From Demequina sp. B12 (GTDB lineage Bacteria; Actinomycetota; Actinomycetes; Actinomycetales; Demequinaceae): a stretch of DNA of 64,000 bases. The position numbers were made by a program, and so were the translations under genes. Shown piece by piece: positions 46,321-55,023 of this stretch (the first letter of the stretch is position 1; every line of letters starts with the position of its first letter). The DNA is taken from the NCBI RefSeq assembly GCF_028823635.1, contig NZ_JAPEHU010000002.1, forward strand, positions 496,001-560,000, given 5' to 3'. The notes under the pieces were generated by a model, which saw only the letters and a list, made by a program, of their open reading frames with translations, searched no databases and was not told the DNA's origin.

Positions 46321-48975
46321 GTGTCCGGCGGCGCGCCAGTCCGGCCCCTCGCCGACATTGACATCGAGTGGTACGGACAGATCACCCGCGGCGTGCATCT
46401 GTTCACGCAGAATCTGCTCAACGGCTTCACGTTCGCCATCTGCAACCTCTACGACAAGTTCATCATGCACCTGGAGTAGTTGCCTAGAGCGCAGACTTTG
46501 GTCCCGAATCGCCTGGTCAACGCCCAACATCGCCTTTTTAATGAGGTCGGCGGCGCTTCCCTGGATCGGTGCGTTCAGCGCGGCACGTTCCGCTATATCA
46601 CGTCGCTGACGGTTTGTTGACGTCAAGTCCGGGAAGTAGCGGCGCCGCCCCATGATGGTCTCGGTGTAACCATCTTGGCGCGCACGTTCGACGACCTGGT
46701 GGAGGTAGTCACGCACTCCACCGAAGCGCGCGAAGTAGTCGTCCATCAACCGTTGGGCTTCACCGACCGGTAGCGACAACTGGCGGGCGAGTCCGAAGGA
46801 CGACAGCCCGTACGCGAGGCCATAGCTCATGGCCTTCACCTTGGACCGCATTTCAGGTGTGACCTCCGAAGGCTCCACGCCAAAGACCCTGGCACCCACA
46901 AAGCGGTGGAGGTCCTCTCCCCCACGGAAAGCTTCGATCAAGCCCTCATCACCGCTGAGGTGGGCCATGATGCGCATCTCGATCTGGCTGTAGTCCGCGG
47001 TCAGCAGGGTCGAATACTCCTCACCGACGACAAACGCTTCGCGAATACGGTGTCCCTCTTCGGTGCGAATGGGGATGTTCTGGAGGTTCGGGTCGCGCGA
47101 ACTGAGGCGGCCCGTTGAGGCGACGGTCTGGCTGAAGGTGGTGTGGATGCGTCCGTCGACACGAATCGCGCTCGACAAGGTCTCGATGATCTGCCCAAGC
47201 TTTGTCGAGTCACGGTACGCCAAAAGCGCCTCGAGGAACGGATGCGGGTTCTTCGCTTGAAGGTCCGCGAGCGAAGACGCATCGGTTGAGTATCCAGTCT
47301 TGATCTTCTTGGTCTTGGGCATCCCGAGTCGCTCGAACAACACCTCTTGAAGTTGCTTCGGCGAGCCCAGGTTTACTTCAGTACCGTCGATTGCGGCGTA
47401 TGCCTCCTGAGCGGCGGCGTCAGCTCGCCCGCGTGCGTGGCCAGCGAGTTCCGCCATCACCGCCTGGTCGACGGCGATCCCCGCGTGCTCCATGTGGGCA
47501 AGCACGCGGATCAGGGGAATCTCGAGTTCCTCGTAGACCGCGGTCATCCCGCGCCGTTCGACTTCGGCATCAAGTTCACCGGCAAGGGTCGCAATATGCG
47601 CGGCTCGCTGGCCGGCTGCCTGCGCCGCGGAAGTCCCGAGCCCCAGGTCGAGTTCCCCGCCAGTTGTCGCTGGCCCGCTTTGCATGCCGAGGAAGCGCTG
47701 AAGCACTGAGTCCAAGTCAAATCCACGTTGATCTGCATTGACCAGGAATGCCCCAATCTGCGTGTCCCCGACGATGCCTTCGAGCGTGAAGCCCCTGGCC
47801 CTCAGCGAGTGCCATGCATCCTTGGCAGAGTGTGTCGTGACTGCCACATTGGGGTCTGCCAGCCATCGAGATAACGCGGCGTCTTGGTCAGTGCTCAGAC
47901 CCGTGAGGTCGATGCCCCACGCCTGGTCTCCTACGCACACGCCCAGCGCCCACGCGTCAGCATCGACTCCCGTCTTGCCTTCAACGTGGAGCCACACAGG
48001 ACCCTTGAGTTGCGTGACGGCCTCGACTGCACCCTCGACTGTCACCAGAACCTCTTCCGGTTCTTGTGGAGCCTCCTCGGCGGCATCAGAAGTGGCCAGC
48101 GGTAGCAGCCGGTCCCGCAGGGTGCGGAACTGCAAGGTGTCGCAGACCTGATGGACGGCAGCCGCATCGGCTCCCTGGTACTCCAGCTCTGCCAAAGGCA
48201 CGGCGACCTCAAGGTCCGTCAGCAAATGGTTGAGCTTGCGGTTAAGGCGGACTTGCTCGAGGTGATCGCGGAGGCTCTGCCCCGCTTTCCCCGGCACGTC
48301 CTCTGCCTGATCGAGGATCTCGGTGAGGCCCCCATAAGCATTGATCCACTTCGCGGCGGTCTTGGGGCCGACGCCAGGCACACCCGGAAGATTGTCGCTT
48401 GACTCCCCCACTAGTGCGGCAAGTTCGGGGTACTGGTGGGGCGCGACCCCATACTTTTCCTGCACTGAGTCGGGAGTGAAGTACACCAGGTCAGACACAC
48501 CCTTGCGGGGGTACAGCAAGGTGACATCCTCTGTCACCAACTGGATGGTGTCGCGGTCTCCGGACACCACCAGCACGCGCATTCCGGCCTCACGGCCCAT
48601 ACGCGCATACGTAGCGAGGAGGTCATCTGCTTCATAGCGCTCTTTGTCCACAGCGGTGATGCGCAGGGCATCCAGCACCTCACGAATGAGAGGAACCTGA
48701 GGTTCGAACTCCGGGGGCGTCGCGTCACGCGTTCCCTTGTACGAAGGCAGCTGCTCGGTCCGGAACGTGCCTCCGGGAAGGTCGAAGGCTACTGCCACGT
48801 GTGTCGGAGAGTTCTCCTTCATCAAGGTCGCCAGCATGGTGCTGAACCCATAGACCGCATTCGTGGGAGTACCCGTGTCTGTTGCGAAGTTCTCCACCGG
48901 CAGCCCGAAAAAAGCCCGGAATGCCATAGAAAGTCCGTCGATCAGCAAGAGTGTTGGTCGGCTGTTGTCGCTCAC
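46318..48975 (-). CDS. polA: DNA polymerase I
   Basis: Gap-filling polymerase for excision repair and Okazaki fragment processing. The 885-residue protein has an N-terminal 5'-3' exonuclease domain (LLLIDGLSMAFRAFFGL, GVPGVGPKTAAKW), a central 3'-5' exonuclease-like domain, and a family-A polymerase domain with TADYSQIEMRIMAHLS and QVHDELVVEV. The middle domain lacks the DxE pair of proofreading enzymes (HVEGK at that position), as in other actinobacterial Pol I, so proofreading is probably absent. GTG at 48975 has a TAGGTT -10 box 6 nt upstream. Confidence 0.97.
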   Translation of the reverse strand: MSDNSRPTLLLIDGLSMAFRAFFGLPVENFATDTGTPTNAVYGFSTMLATLMKENSPTHVAVAFDLPGGTFRTEQLPSYKGTRDATPPEFEPQVPLIREVLDALRITAVDKERYEADDLLATYARMGREAGMRVLVVSGDRDTIQLVTEDVTLLYPRKGVSDLVYFTPDSVQEKYGVAPHQYPELAALVGESSDNLPGVPGVGPKTAAKWINAYGGLTEILDQAEDVPGKAGQSLRDHLEQVRLNRKLNHLLTDLEVAVPLAELEYQGADAAAVHQVCDTLQFRTLRDRLLPLATSDAAEEAPQEPEEVLVTVEGAVEAVTQLKGPVWLHVEGKTGVDADAWALGVCVGDQAWGIDLTGLSTDQDAALSRWLADPNVAVTTHSAKDAWHSLRARGFTLEGIVGDTQIGAFLVNADQRGFDLDSVLQRFLGMQSGPATTGGELDLGLGTSAAQAAGQRAAHIATLAGELDAEVERRGMTAVYEELEIPLIRVLAHMEHAGIAVDQAVMAELAGHARGRADAAAQEAYAAIDGTEVNLGSPKQLQEVLFERLGMPKTKKIKTGYSTDASSLADLQAKNPHPFLEALLAYRDSTKLGQIIETLSSAIRVDGRIHTTFSQTVASTGRLSSRDPNLQNIPIRTEEGHRIREAFVVGEEYSTLLTADYSQIEMRIMAHLSGDEGLIEAFRGGEDLHRFVGARVFGVEPSEVTPEMRSKVKAMSYGLAYGLSSFGLARQLSLPVGEAQRLMDDYFARFGGVRDYLHQVVERARQDGYTETIMGRRRYFPDLTSTNRQRRDIAERAALNAPIQGSAADLIKKAMLGVDQAIRDQSLRSRQLLQVHDELVVEVADGEREAVEQILREQMHAAGDLSVPLDVNVGEGPDWRAAGH

Positions 48976-48981
48976 TGTGAC

Positions 48982-48987
48982 AACCTA
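48982..48987 (-). promoter_or_regulatory. -10 box of polA (leaderless)
   Basis: TAGGTT on the minus strand, six bases (GTCACA) before the GTG at 48975. It occupies the 18-bp space before the divergent thioesterase gene. Confidence 0.5.
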
Positions 48988-48993
48988 TCTCCT

Positions 48994-49407
48994 ATGACCG
49001 ACATCGACGCGGCCTCGCCACACAGTGGTGGCAAGGAGACTTTGATGACTCGCCTGGGGATTGAGATCACCGAGGCGTCGTCTGATCGCGTCGTAGGGAC
49101 GATGCCCGTCCAAGGGAACGTACAGCCCTACGGTTTTCTGCACGGCGGAGCGTCCGCCGCGCTTGCCGAGACACTGGGTTCCATCGGCGCACAGCACCAT
49201 GCTGGCGCCGGTGCAGTGGCAATCGGCGTTGATCTCAACATCACCCACCATCGTTCCGTGACCGCGGGCATGGTGAGTGGAACCGCACAACCGCTCCACC
49301 TGGGGCGGACTACGGCCACGTACTCCGTGACCGTTTCGGACGAATCGGGAGCAACAGTCGCATCGGCGCGACTGACGTGCGCGATTCGACCTCGCCGCGC
49401 TACATGA
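48994..49407 (+). CDS. PaaI family thioesterase
   Basis: A 137-residue hot-dog-fold hydrolase. The signature YGFLHGGASAALAETLGSI (about residues 48-66) includes the HGG motif and the catalytic acidic residue; VGVDLN-like and THHRSV segments follow. Such proteins hydrolyse aryl- or acyl-CoA thioesters, with homologues in phenylacetate and menaquinone pathways. The ATG at 48994 is used; an extended upstream frame runs antisense to polA and is discounted. Only 18 bp separate it from the divergent polA start. Confidence 0.88.
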   Translation: MTDIDAASPHSGGKETLMTRLGIEITEASSDRVVGTMPVQGNVQPYGFLHGGASAALAETLGSIGAQHHAGAGAVAIGVDLNITHHRSVTAGMVSGTAQPLHLGRTTATYSVTVSDESGATVASARLTCAIRPRRAT

Positions 49408-49424
49408 CGGAAACATCTCGCGAT

Positions 49425-49430
49425 TAGGTT
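49425..49430 (+). promoter_or_regulatory. -10 box of the liv operon
   Basis: TAGGTT, 29 bp before the TTG start of livH. No convincing -35. It predicts a short leader that includes the GGAGGGG ribosome site. Confidence 0.4.
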
Positions 49431-49459
49431 GTGCGTCAACACAAACCCTGGGAGGGGCC

Positions 49460-50605
49460 TTGACGAAGAGAATCGACCGGCGCGTGATGTTGCGCGCGCT
49501 GATCGTCCTCGTCATTGCAGTGGCAGCATTCATTGCCCTTGGCGCATCCGGTTCTCCCGCGATCGCCAGCACCACCGACACCGTTGTCGCACATTCAGCA
49601 GCGCTGTCCAATGAAGCACCATCCGCACTGACGCAGGACACCACCACTGTTCATGCCACCGCAGATACCGAAAGCTCTGGCGTCGGCGATAACCGCTATG
49701 TCCAGCAGTTCATCAACGGCATCGTTTTTGGACTCTTGCTAGCACTGGCCTCCGTTGGCCTATCGCTGATCTACGGAACAACGGGACTCAGCAACTTTGC
49801 CCACGGAGAGCAAGTCTCGTTGGGCGCGTTGTTGACATTTTTCTTTGCTTCCAAGCAAGAGGTCTCGTTGCCGTTCTTGCCCGTGGAGTTCTCCATCGGA
49901 TGGCCACTCCTACCCTCGGCTCTCGCCGCAATTGCCATCAGTGCAGGCACAGGCTGGTTGCAGGACCGGTATCTGTGGTCGCCATTGCGTCGACGCCGCG
50001 TGTCGATCGTCCAACAGATGATCGTGTCAATCGGACTATCCCTGGCGATGCTGAACTTCATCCAGTGGTGGTTCGGGGCAGAGCGCAAGCGCCTCACGAC
50101 CTCGATCGACACAAGGCTGGACCTCGGCCTCTTCTCGATCGGACAAACCACCATTTGGTCCGTCCTGATCGCACTGGTCTGCCTGGGCGGTGTGGGCTAC
50201 TTCCTTCTCAAGACTCGCACCGGCAGGGCCACCCGAGCGGTGTCCGACAACCCGGCACTCGCATCGGCGTCAGGAATCCGTGTAGAAAAAGTCGTCCGGC
50301 TCGTATGGATCATGGCCACTGGGCTTGCAGCGGTGGGAGGCATTCTCCTCGCTCTGTACGACAACGCTGCCGCATTTGACGTAGGAGCACGCCTCCTGCT
50401 GTTGATGTTTGCTGCCGTGACTCTAGGCGGCCTGGGCCAAGCGTTTGGCGCCTTGGTCGGTTCCCTGGTCATCGGAGTCGCTGTCGAAATGTCGACGCTG
50501 TGGATTGGCACCGACCTCAAGTACGCCGTCGCACTCGCGATTCTGATCCTGGTGCTGCTCGTGAGGCCGCAAGGCATCCTCGGACGAGCCGAGAGGGTGG
50601 GTTGA
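49460..50605 (+). CDS. livH: branched-chain amino acid ABC transporter permease LivH
   Basis: One of two membrane permeases of a LivHMGF-type importer. The core starts at about residue 80 with FINGIVFGLLLALASVGLSL, then YGTTGLSNFAHGE, the typical first block of LivH; GLAAVGGIL and TLGGLGQAFGALVG follow near the C-terminus. The protein has an unusual extra N-terminal segment: a hydrophobic, signal-like stretch (12-28) and a Ser/Thr/Ala-rich stretch (29-78). TTG at 49460 is chosen because GGAGGGG lies directly upstream; an ATG at 49487 is possible. Substrate could be branched-chain amino acids, or urea or amides in related systems. Confidence 0.9.
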   Translation: MTKRIDRRVMLRALIVLVIAVAAFIALGASGSPAIASTTDTVVAHSAALSNEAPSALTQDTTTVHATADTESSGVGDNRYVQQFINGIVFGLLLALASVGLSLIYGTTGLSNFAHGEQVSLGALLTFFFASKQEVSLPFLPVEFSIGWPLLPSALAAIAISAGTGWLQDRYLWSPLRRRRVSIVQQMIVSIGLSLAMLNFIQWWFGAERKRLTTSIDTRLDLGLFSIGQTTIWSVLIALVCLGGVGYFLLKTRTGRATRAVSDNPALASASGIRVEKVVRLVWIMATGLAAVGGILLALYDNAAAFDVGARLLLLMFAAVTLGGLGQAFGALVGSLVIGVAVEMSTLWIGTDLKYAVALAILILVLLVRPQGILGRAERVG

Positions 50606-50607
50606 TC

Positions 50608-51582
50608 ATGGATATTTTGCTCGACGCGACCACAGCAGTGTTCGCTCCCGCGACCGCCGCTTTTGCTCTAGCCGCCATTGGCCTGAACTTCCACTTTGGA
50701 CTGACGGGGCTCCTCAACATGGGCCACGCAGGCTTCATGCTGCTCGGCATGTATGGCTATGCCATCTCCACGTCACGCGGTGCACCCATCTGGCTTGCTT
50801 TGATCGTCGCAATCGCGGCGGCCACTGTCTTTGGCCTGCTCTTGGGATGGCCGACGCTCAAGTTACGCGGCGACTACCTCGCCATCGCCACCATTTCCGC
50901 CGCAGAACTCGTCCGCTACCTTGGTCGGTCCAACTCTCTCCAAGGGCTCACGGGCGGATCCACCGGAATCCGAGGCTCCGACTTCAAGTTCACCTTCGAA
51001 GAGCTGAGCCCGTTGCCCAACGAGAACATCACGATCCTCTTCTGGACCAACCACGGTTCGCTGTCGTCGAGTTGGTGGCTACATATCGTGGCCTGGTCCG
51101 CCGTGGCATTGTTTGCGCTCCTGTTTTGGCAGTTGGCGCGCAGCCCTTGGGGCCGTGTGCTGAAGGGCATCCGTGAGGACGAGGACGCGGTCCGCGCACT
51201 CGGCAAGAACGTGTACTCCTACAAGATGCAGGCCCTCGTCCTGGGCGGTGTGATTGGCGCCATTGGCGGTGTGCTGTGGTCACTTGGAGCCTCGGTCCAA
51301 CCGGACTCCATGGGACGTCCCACAACATTCTGGCTCTGGACCATCCTGCTCCTCGGTGGCGCCGCAACAGTATTCGGCCCGGTGCTGGGTTCGATGCTCT
51401 TCTGGATGTCGCTCGTTGTCATCAAGGGTCTTGCGTCCACCTTCATTCCGTCGAGCGTGCTCTCGCCAGTCGAGATCGAACCGTTCTCACTGGTGCTTGT
51501 GGGAATCACGCTGATGGTGCTCGTGGTGTTCCGGCCACAAGGAGTACTCGGAAACAAGAGGGAGTTGGCTTTCAATGACTGA
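50608..51582 (+). CDS. livM: branched-chain amino acid ABC transporter permease LivM
   Basis: Second permease (324 residues, about eight membrane segments). GLNFHFGLTGLLNMGHAGFMLLG at the N-terminus is the family signature, and SPWGRVLKGIREDEDAVRALG is the cytoplasmic loop that contacts the ATPases. The ATG at 50608 lies 2 bp after the livH stop with AGGGTGG upstream. It overlaps livG by 8 bp. Confidence 0.93.
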   Translation: MDILLDATTAVFAPATAAFALAAIGLNFHFGLTGLLNMGHAGFMLLGMYGYAISTSRGAPIWLALIVAIAAATVFGLLLGWPTLKLRGDYLAIATISAAELVRYLGRSNSLQGLTGGSTGIRGSDFKFTFEELSPLPNENITILFWTNHGSLSSSWWLHIVAWSAVALFALLFWQLARSPWGRVLKGIREDEDAVRALGKNVYSYKMQALVLGGVIGAIGGVLWSLGASVQPDSMGRPTTFWLWTILLLGGAATVFGPVLGSMLFWMSLVVIKGLASTFIPSSVLSPVEIEPFSLVLVGITLMVLVVFRPQGVLGNKRELAFND

Positions 51583-52414
51583 GGTTTTCGCAGAGGTCGC
51601 GCACGAACCAGGGGCTGCCAAGCAGGACCCCATCGTGATCGCGGATCACGTGCACCGTCACTTTGGCGGTTTGACCGCGGTGGACGTTGAGCACTTCGAG
51701 GTGCAACGCAACGCTATTACCGCGTTGATTGGACCGAACGGTGCCGGAAAGTCCACGTTCTTCAACCTCCTCACCGGGTTCGATAGGCCCCAACGCGGCG
51801 AGTGGCAGTTCAATGGCCACTCCCTCGTGGGAACGTCTCCGGCGAAGATCGCTCGCGCAGGGAAGGTACGTACCTTCCAGCTCACCAAAGCCCTCAATCG
51901 CATGACCGTCATGGAGAACATGCGACTGGGAGCAGCTGAACAGGGCGGCGAGAACTTCTTCAAGGCGCTTGTGCCCGGGCTTTGGAAGGCCCGTGAACAA
52001 GAGATCACAGAGAAAGCTCATGTTCTCCTTCACCGCTTCAAACTGTATGAGAAGAAGGACGACTACGCCGGGTCGCTCTCTGGCGGGCAACGAAAGCTAC
52101 TCGAGATGGCCCGCGCCCTGATGTCGGACCCCGAGATGATCATGCTTGATGAGCCCATGGCAGGAGTAAACCCAGCGCTCACCGAGTCTCTGCTCGACCA
52201 CGTCGTTGAGCTCAAGAACGAAGGCAAGACCATCTTGTTTGTCGAGCACGACATGCACATGGTGCGGAGGATCTCCGACTGGGTTGTTGTCATGGCAGAG
52301 GGACGCATCATCGCTGAGGGGCCGCCTCAGACGGTGATGGCCAATCCTGCGGTACAAGATGCATACCTCGGTGCGCATCACGACAGCGACCTCTCCGAGG
52401 AGGACCCCTCATGA
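51575..52414 (+). CDS. livG: branched-chain amino acid ABC transporter ATPase LivG
   Basis: ATP-binding subunit (279 residues) with Walker A LIGPNGAGKSTFF, signature LSGGQRKLLEMARAL, Walker B MIMLDEPMAGVNP and the H-loop VEHDMHMV. MAGVNP following Walker B is typical of LivG. It ends in an acidic tail, and its stop overlaps the livF ATG (ATGA). Confidence 0.95.
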   Translation: MTEVFAEVAHEPGAAKQDPIVIADHVHRHFGGLTAVDVEHFEVQRNAITALIGPNGAGKSTFFNLLTGFDRPQRGEWQFNGHSLVGTSPAKIARAGKVRTFQLTKALNRMTVMENMRLGAAEQGGENFFKALVPGLWKAREQEITEKAHVLLHRFKLYEKKDDYAGSLSGGQRKLLEMARALMSDPEMIMLDEPMAGVNPALTESLLDHVVELKNEGKTILFVEHDMHMVRRISDWVVVMAEGRIIAEGPPQTVMANPAVQDAYLGAHHDSDLSEEDPS

Positions 52415-53139
52415 CCGACGCACCCGTCATCGTCGACGCCGACGACCTTTACGCCGGCTATCTGCCGGGCATCGACATCCTCAACGGCTGCTCGATGAGG
52501 GTCCAAGAAGGCGAACTCATCGGCATCATTGGCCCCAATGGCGCCGGCAAGTCCACCTTCCTCAAGGCCTTGTTCGGCTTGGTGCCGATCCGCTCGGGTT
52601 CCGTCACCTTGGGTGACGAGGACATCACTAACATGCGAGCCGATGAGCTGGTCAAGCGTGGCATCGGGTTCGTTCCTCAGACCAACAACGTGTTCCCCTC
52701 GTTGACTGTGCTGGAGAACCTCGAGATGGGCACCTACCAGCGCCCCAAGGCCTTCAAAGCACAATGGGAGCGCATCGGTGAACTCTTCCCCAAACTCGTG
52801 GACAGGCGAGATCAGCGCGCGGGTTCACTGTCTGGCGGCGAACGCCAAATGGTGGCGATGGCGCGTGCCCTCATGATGGACCCCAAGGTCCTGCTCCTTG
52901 ACGAGCCGTCCGCTGGCCTATCTCCGGACCGCCAGGATGAGACCTTCGTGCGTACGAGGGAAATCAACCGTACAGGTGTCACGGTGATCATGGTGGAGCA
53001 GAACGCCCGACGTTGTCTGCAGATCTGTGATCGCGGATACGTCCTCGACCAGGGCACGACTGCCTACACGGCATCAGGCCAGGAGCTTCTCAAGGACCCC
53101 AAGGTGATCGAGCTTTACCTCGGAACTTTGGGAGCATAA
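52411..53139 (+). CDS. livF: branched-chain amino acid ABC transporter ATPase LivF
   Basis: Second ATP-binding subunit (242 residues) with IIGPNGAGKSTFLKA, FVPQTNNVFPSLTVLENLEMG, LSGGERQMVAMARAL, LLLDEPSAGLSP and VEQNARRCL. The VEQN H-loop variant is characteristic of LivF. Last gene of the operon, followed by a strong terminator. The solute-binding gene livJ lies downstream on the opposite strand. Confidence 0.95.
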   Translation: MTDAPVIVDADDLYAGYLPGIDILNGCSMRVQEGELIGIIGPNGAGKSTFLKALFGLVPIRSGSVTLGDEDITNMRADELVKRGIGFVPQTNNVFPSLTVLENLEMGTYQRPKAFKAQWERIGELFPKLVDRRDQRAGSLSGGERQMVAMARALMMDPKVLLLDEPSAGLSPDRQDETFVRTREINRTGVTVIMVEQNARRCLQICDRGYVLDQGTTAYTASGQELLKDPKVIELYLGTLGA

Positions 53140-53158
53140 CAACCCGCCTGACGCATAG

Positions 53159-53195
53159 AGAGAGGGCCCCAGCAGTGTGCTGGGGCCCTCTCTTT
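53159..53195 (+). terminator. terminator of the liv operon
   Basis: A perfect 16-bp stem (AGAGAGGGCCCCAGCA and its complement), loop GTG, followed by TT. Confidence 0.85.
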
Positions 53196-53469
53196 GTGCG
53201 TCTCCTCCCCCGAAGCGCACCTCCCCTCGCATCCCCGGTCCAAGGCGCTAGACGCCTCCCTACAGTGAGCGATGCGTTCCACCCGGGTGATCGCCGGAAG
53301 GTCGTCTGCGCGTCCAGCCGCATCGGGGCGTCCGTGCACTCGTGTCGTCACACCTGAGGGCCGCCGGCCACGGGGTGGGCCTGCGTGTTGCGCTCGTCTG
53401 CCGGAGACCGCCATCACTCGGCCGGTGTCGTCTCGATGAAGGTCCCCAGCTCCAAGTCTGCGCACGCAA
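53196..53469. other. gene-free region between convergent livF and livJ terminators
   Basis: About 270 bp between two terminators. I see no open frame with a ribosome site or recognisable domain; the only structure is a small hairpin, AGGCG-CTAGA-CGCCT, near 53244-53258. It is probably spacer or a decayed remnant. Confidence 0.5.
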
Positions 53470-53499
53470 AGAGGGCCCCGGCTAGCGCCGAGGCCCTCT
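53470..53499 (-). terminator. livJ terminator
   Basis: On the minus strand AGAGGGCC-U-CGGC, loop GCTA, GCCG-G-GGCCCTCT, then TTTGCG; one G-U pair. It begins 21 bp after the livJ stop. Confidence 0.75.
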
Positions 53500-53519
53500 C
53501 TACTGGAACGTGGTGACTA

Positions 53520-54797
53520 TCAGGAGGTAGGAACCTCACCAAACACTTCAGACACCCAGTTCTGAACGTTGTCGCCGTCGTAGGAGTACACGCCTACGTA
53601 AGCGGCGGAGGGGTCGTTCTGCTCATTGAACGGTCCCACTCCCGAGACAGGCTGGTAGTTGATCTCTTCGCCTGCCTCAAGCAGTTCCGCGCACTCGGCA
53701 AAGCCGGAGCACTCGGTACCGTCGGTTGCTCCCGAAACAGCGGCCATCGAGCCCTGGATCGAAGGACCATCGGTAGCACCCGCATGTACTGCGGCGAGTG
53801 CGATCAGCATCGCTGCGTCGTACGACTCAGGGCCGTAGGCATACGAGTCGAGCGCCTCGTCCGCGACACCGTTGAGGCGTTCCTTGAACTCATCCGATGC
53901 GTTGGCGCCCGGAATAGTGCCCTGTGCACCTTCGATTGCGCCCGGATCGAAGTCACCGGAGTAGTCCGCCGTGTTGCCATCCGTCATGTAGAGGTTGGCG
54001 GGGTCCAAGTCAGCCGCAAGCAGTTCAGGAATGATCTGCTTGGTCTGGTCGAACGCGATCAGGACGAGAGCATCGAAGTCGGTCGCCATGACGGCTTCAA
54101 CTTCTGCTGAGAAGTTGGTAGCCGCCGGGTCAAACTCTTCACCCGGGTTTCCATACGTGATGGTGCCACCAGCTTCTTCGATTGTCGCCTGGATGACGTC
54201 GCGCAATCCCGTTCCATAGTCTTCGTTGAACACGAGGATGCCGACGTTTTCGTGCCCATCGTCGAGAATCAGGTTGGCGAGCGCGTTGCCCTGCACGGAG
54301 TCCGGCGGCGCAGTACGGAAGAAGTAGGGGTCGTAGCCGGACAGCGAAGTCGCAGTGTTGGCCGGAGATACCTGGACCACCTGAGCCGCGGCAACATCGT
54401 CCACAAAGTTCAGCGTGACTGCAGACGAGGCCGCACCAATAATCGCCGAAACCCCGTCAGAGATGAGGTCCGCTGCAGACTGCGGTGCAATGTTGGCCTG
54501 CTGGGTGTCCGAGGAGTCCTCGTGGATCGCCTCAACGGGGTTTCCGAGGACTCCGCCAGCTTCGTTGATCTCCTGTACCGCGAGATTGACGCCAGCGACC
54601 TCAGGAGGCCCCAAGAACGCGAGTGAGCCTGTCAAAGGCAAGACCGTACCGATCTTGAGAGCGTCAGTTGACCCGCCTTCGGAGCCTGCGGAAGTGGTGC
54701 CTTCCGACTCGCTGCCATCCGATGAGCAGGCGGCCAGGGCGATCGACGCGGCTGCCAGTACGGCGCCACCGCGTGCGATGGTGTTCCATCGTGCCAT
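53520..54797 (-). CDS. livJ: branched-chain amino acid ABC transporter substrate-binding lipoprotein
   Basis: Extracytoplasmic solute-binding protein (425 residues, type I periplasmic-binding fold) that delivers substrate to LivHMGF. The signal peptide ends in the lipobox IALAACSSD with the modified cysteine near residue 24, followed by a Ser/Gly/Glu-rich linker. KIGTVLPLTGSLAFLGPPEVAGVNLAVQEINEAGGVLG is the family's opening block. The ATG at 54797 has GGAGGGAA 8 nt upstream. It is a separate, convergent transcription unit, allowing the binding protein to be made in excess. Confidence 0.93.
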   Translation of the reverse strand: MARWNTIARGGAVLAAASIALAACSSDGSESEGTTSAGSEGGSTDALKIGTVLPLTGSLAFLGPPEVAGVNLAVQEINEAGGVLGNPVEAIHEDSSDTQQANIAPQSAADLISDGVSAIIGAASSAVTLNFVDDVAAAQVVQVSPANTATSLSGYDPYFFRTAPPDSVQGNALANLILDDGHENVGILVFNEDYGTGLRDVIQATIEEAGGTITYGNPGEEFDPAATNFSAEVEAVMATDFDALVLIAFDQTKQIIPELLAADLDPANLYMTDGNTADYSGDFDPGAIEGAQGTIPGANASDEFKERLNGVADEALDSYAYGPESYDAAMLIALAAVHAGATDGPSIQGSMAAVSGATDGTECSGFAECAELLEAGEEINYQPVSGVGPFNEQNDPSAAYVGVYSYDGDNVQNWVSEVFGEVPTS

Positions 54798-54886
54798 TGT
54801 GTGTTCCCTCCACACTGACCGAGGCGAGCCTCCGTCAGCCCATTGCCCCAAGGACGGTCCCTGGCGGCAATATGTTCACGCTACCG

Positions 54887-54914
54887 AAAATAGATTTCGC
54901 GGAAAGTACAACAA
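54887..54914 (-). promoter_or_regulatory. possible promoter and operator of livJ
   Basis: On the minus strand TTGTTG (54909-54914), a 16-bp spacer and TATTTT (54887-54892). An inverted repeat CGAAA-ATAGA-TTTCG (54885-54899) covers the -10 box and could be an operator. The leader would be about 80 nt. Confidence 0.35.
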
Positions 54915-54964
54915 CGTCACGATTCCGTGACCTGCGCCCGGGCAACGCGGACCCGAGAACGCAA

Positions 54965-54996
54965 GTCGGGCAGCCACGTTCACCGTGACTGCCCGA
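54965..54996 (-). terminator. pdtaR terminator
   Basis: GTCGGGCAG and CACG arms pair with CGTG and CTGCCCGAC around a short loop, with one mismatch or wobble. It follows the pdtaR stop by 27 bp. Confidence 0.6.
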
Positions 54997-55023
54997 CGAG
55001 AAAACTCGAAAAACGAGGGAGGT

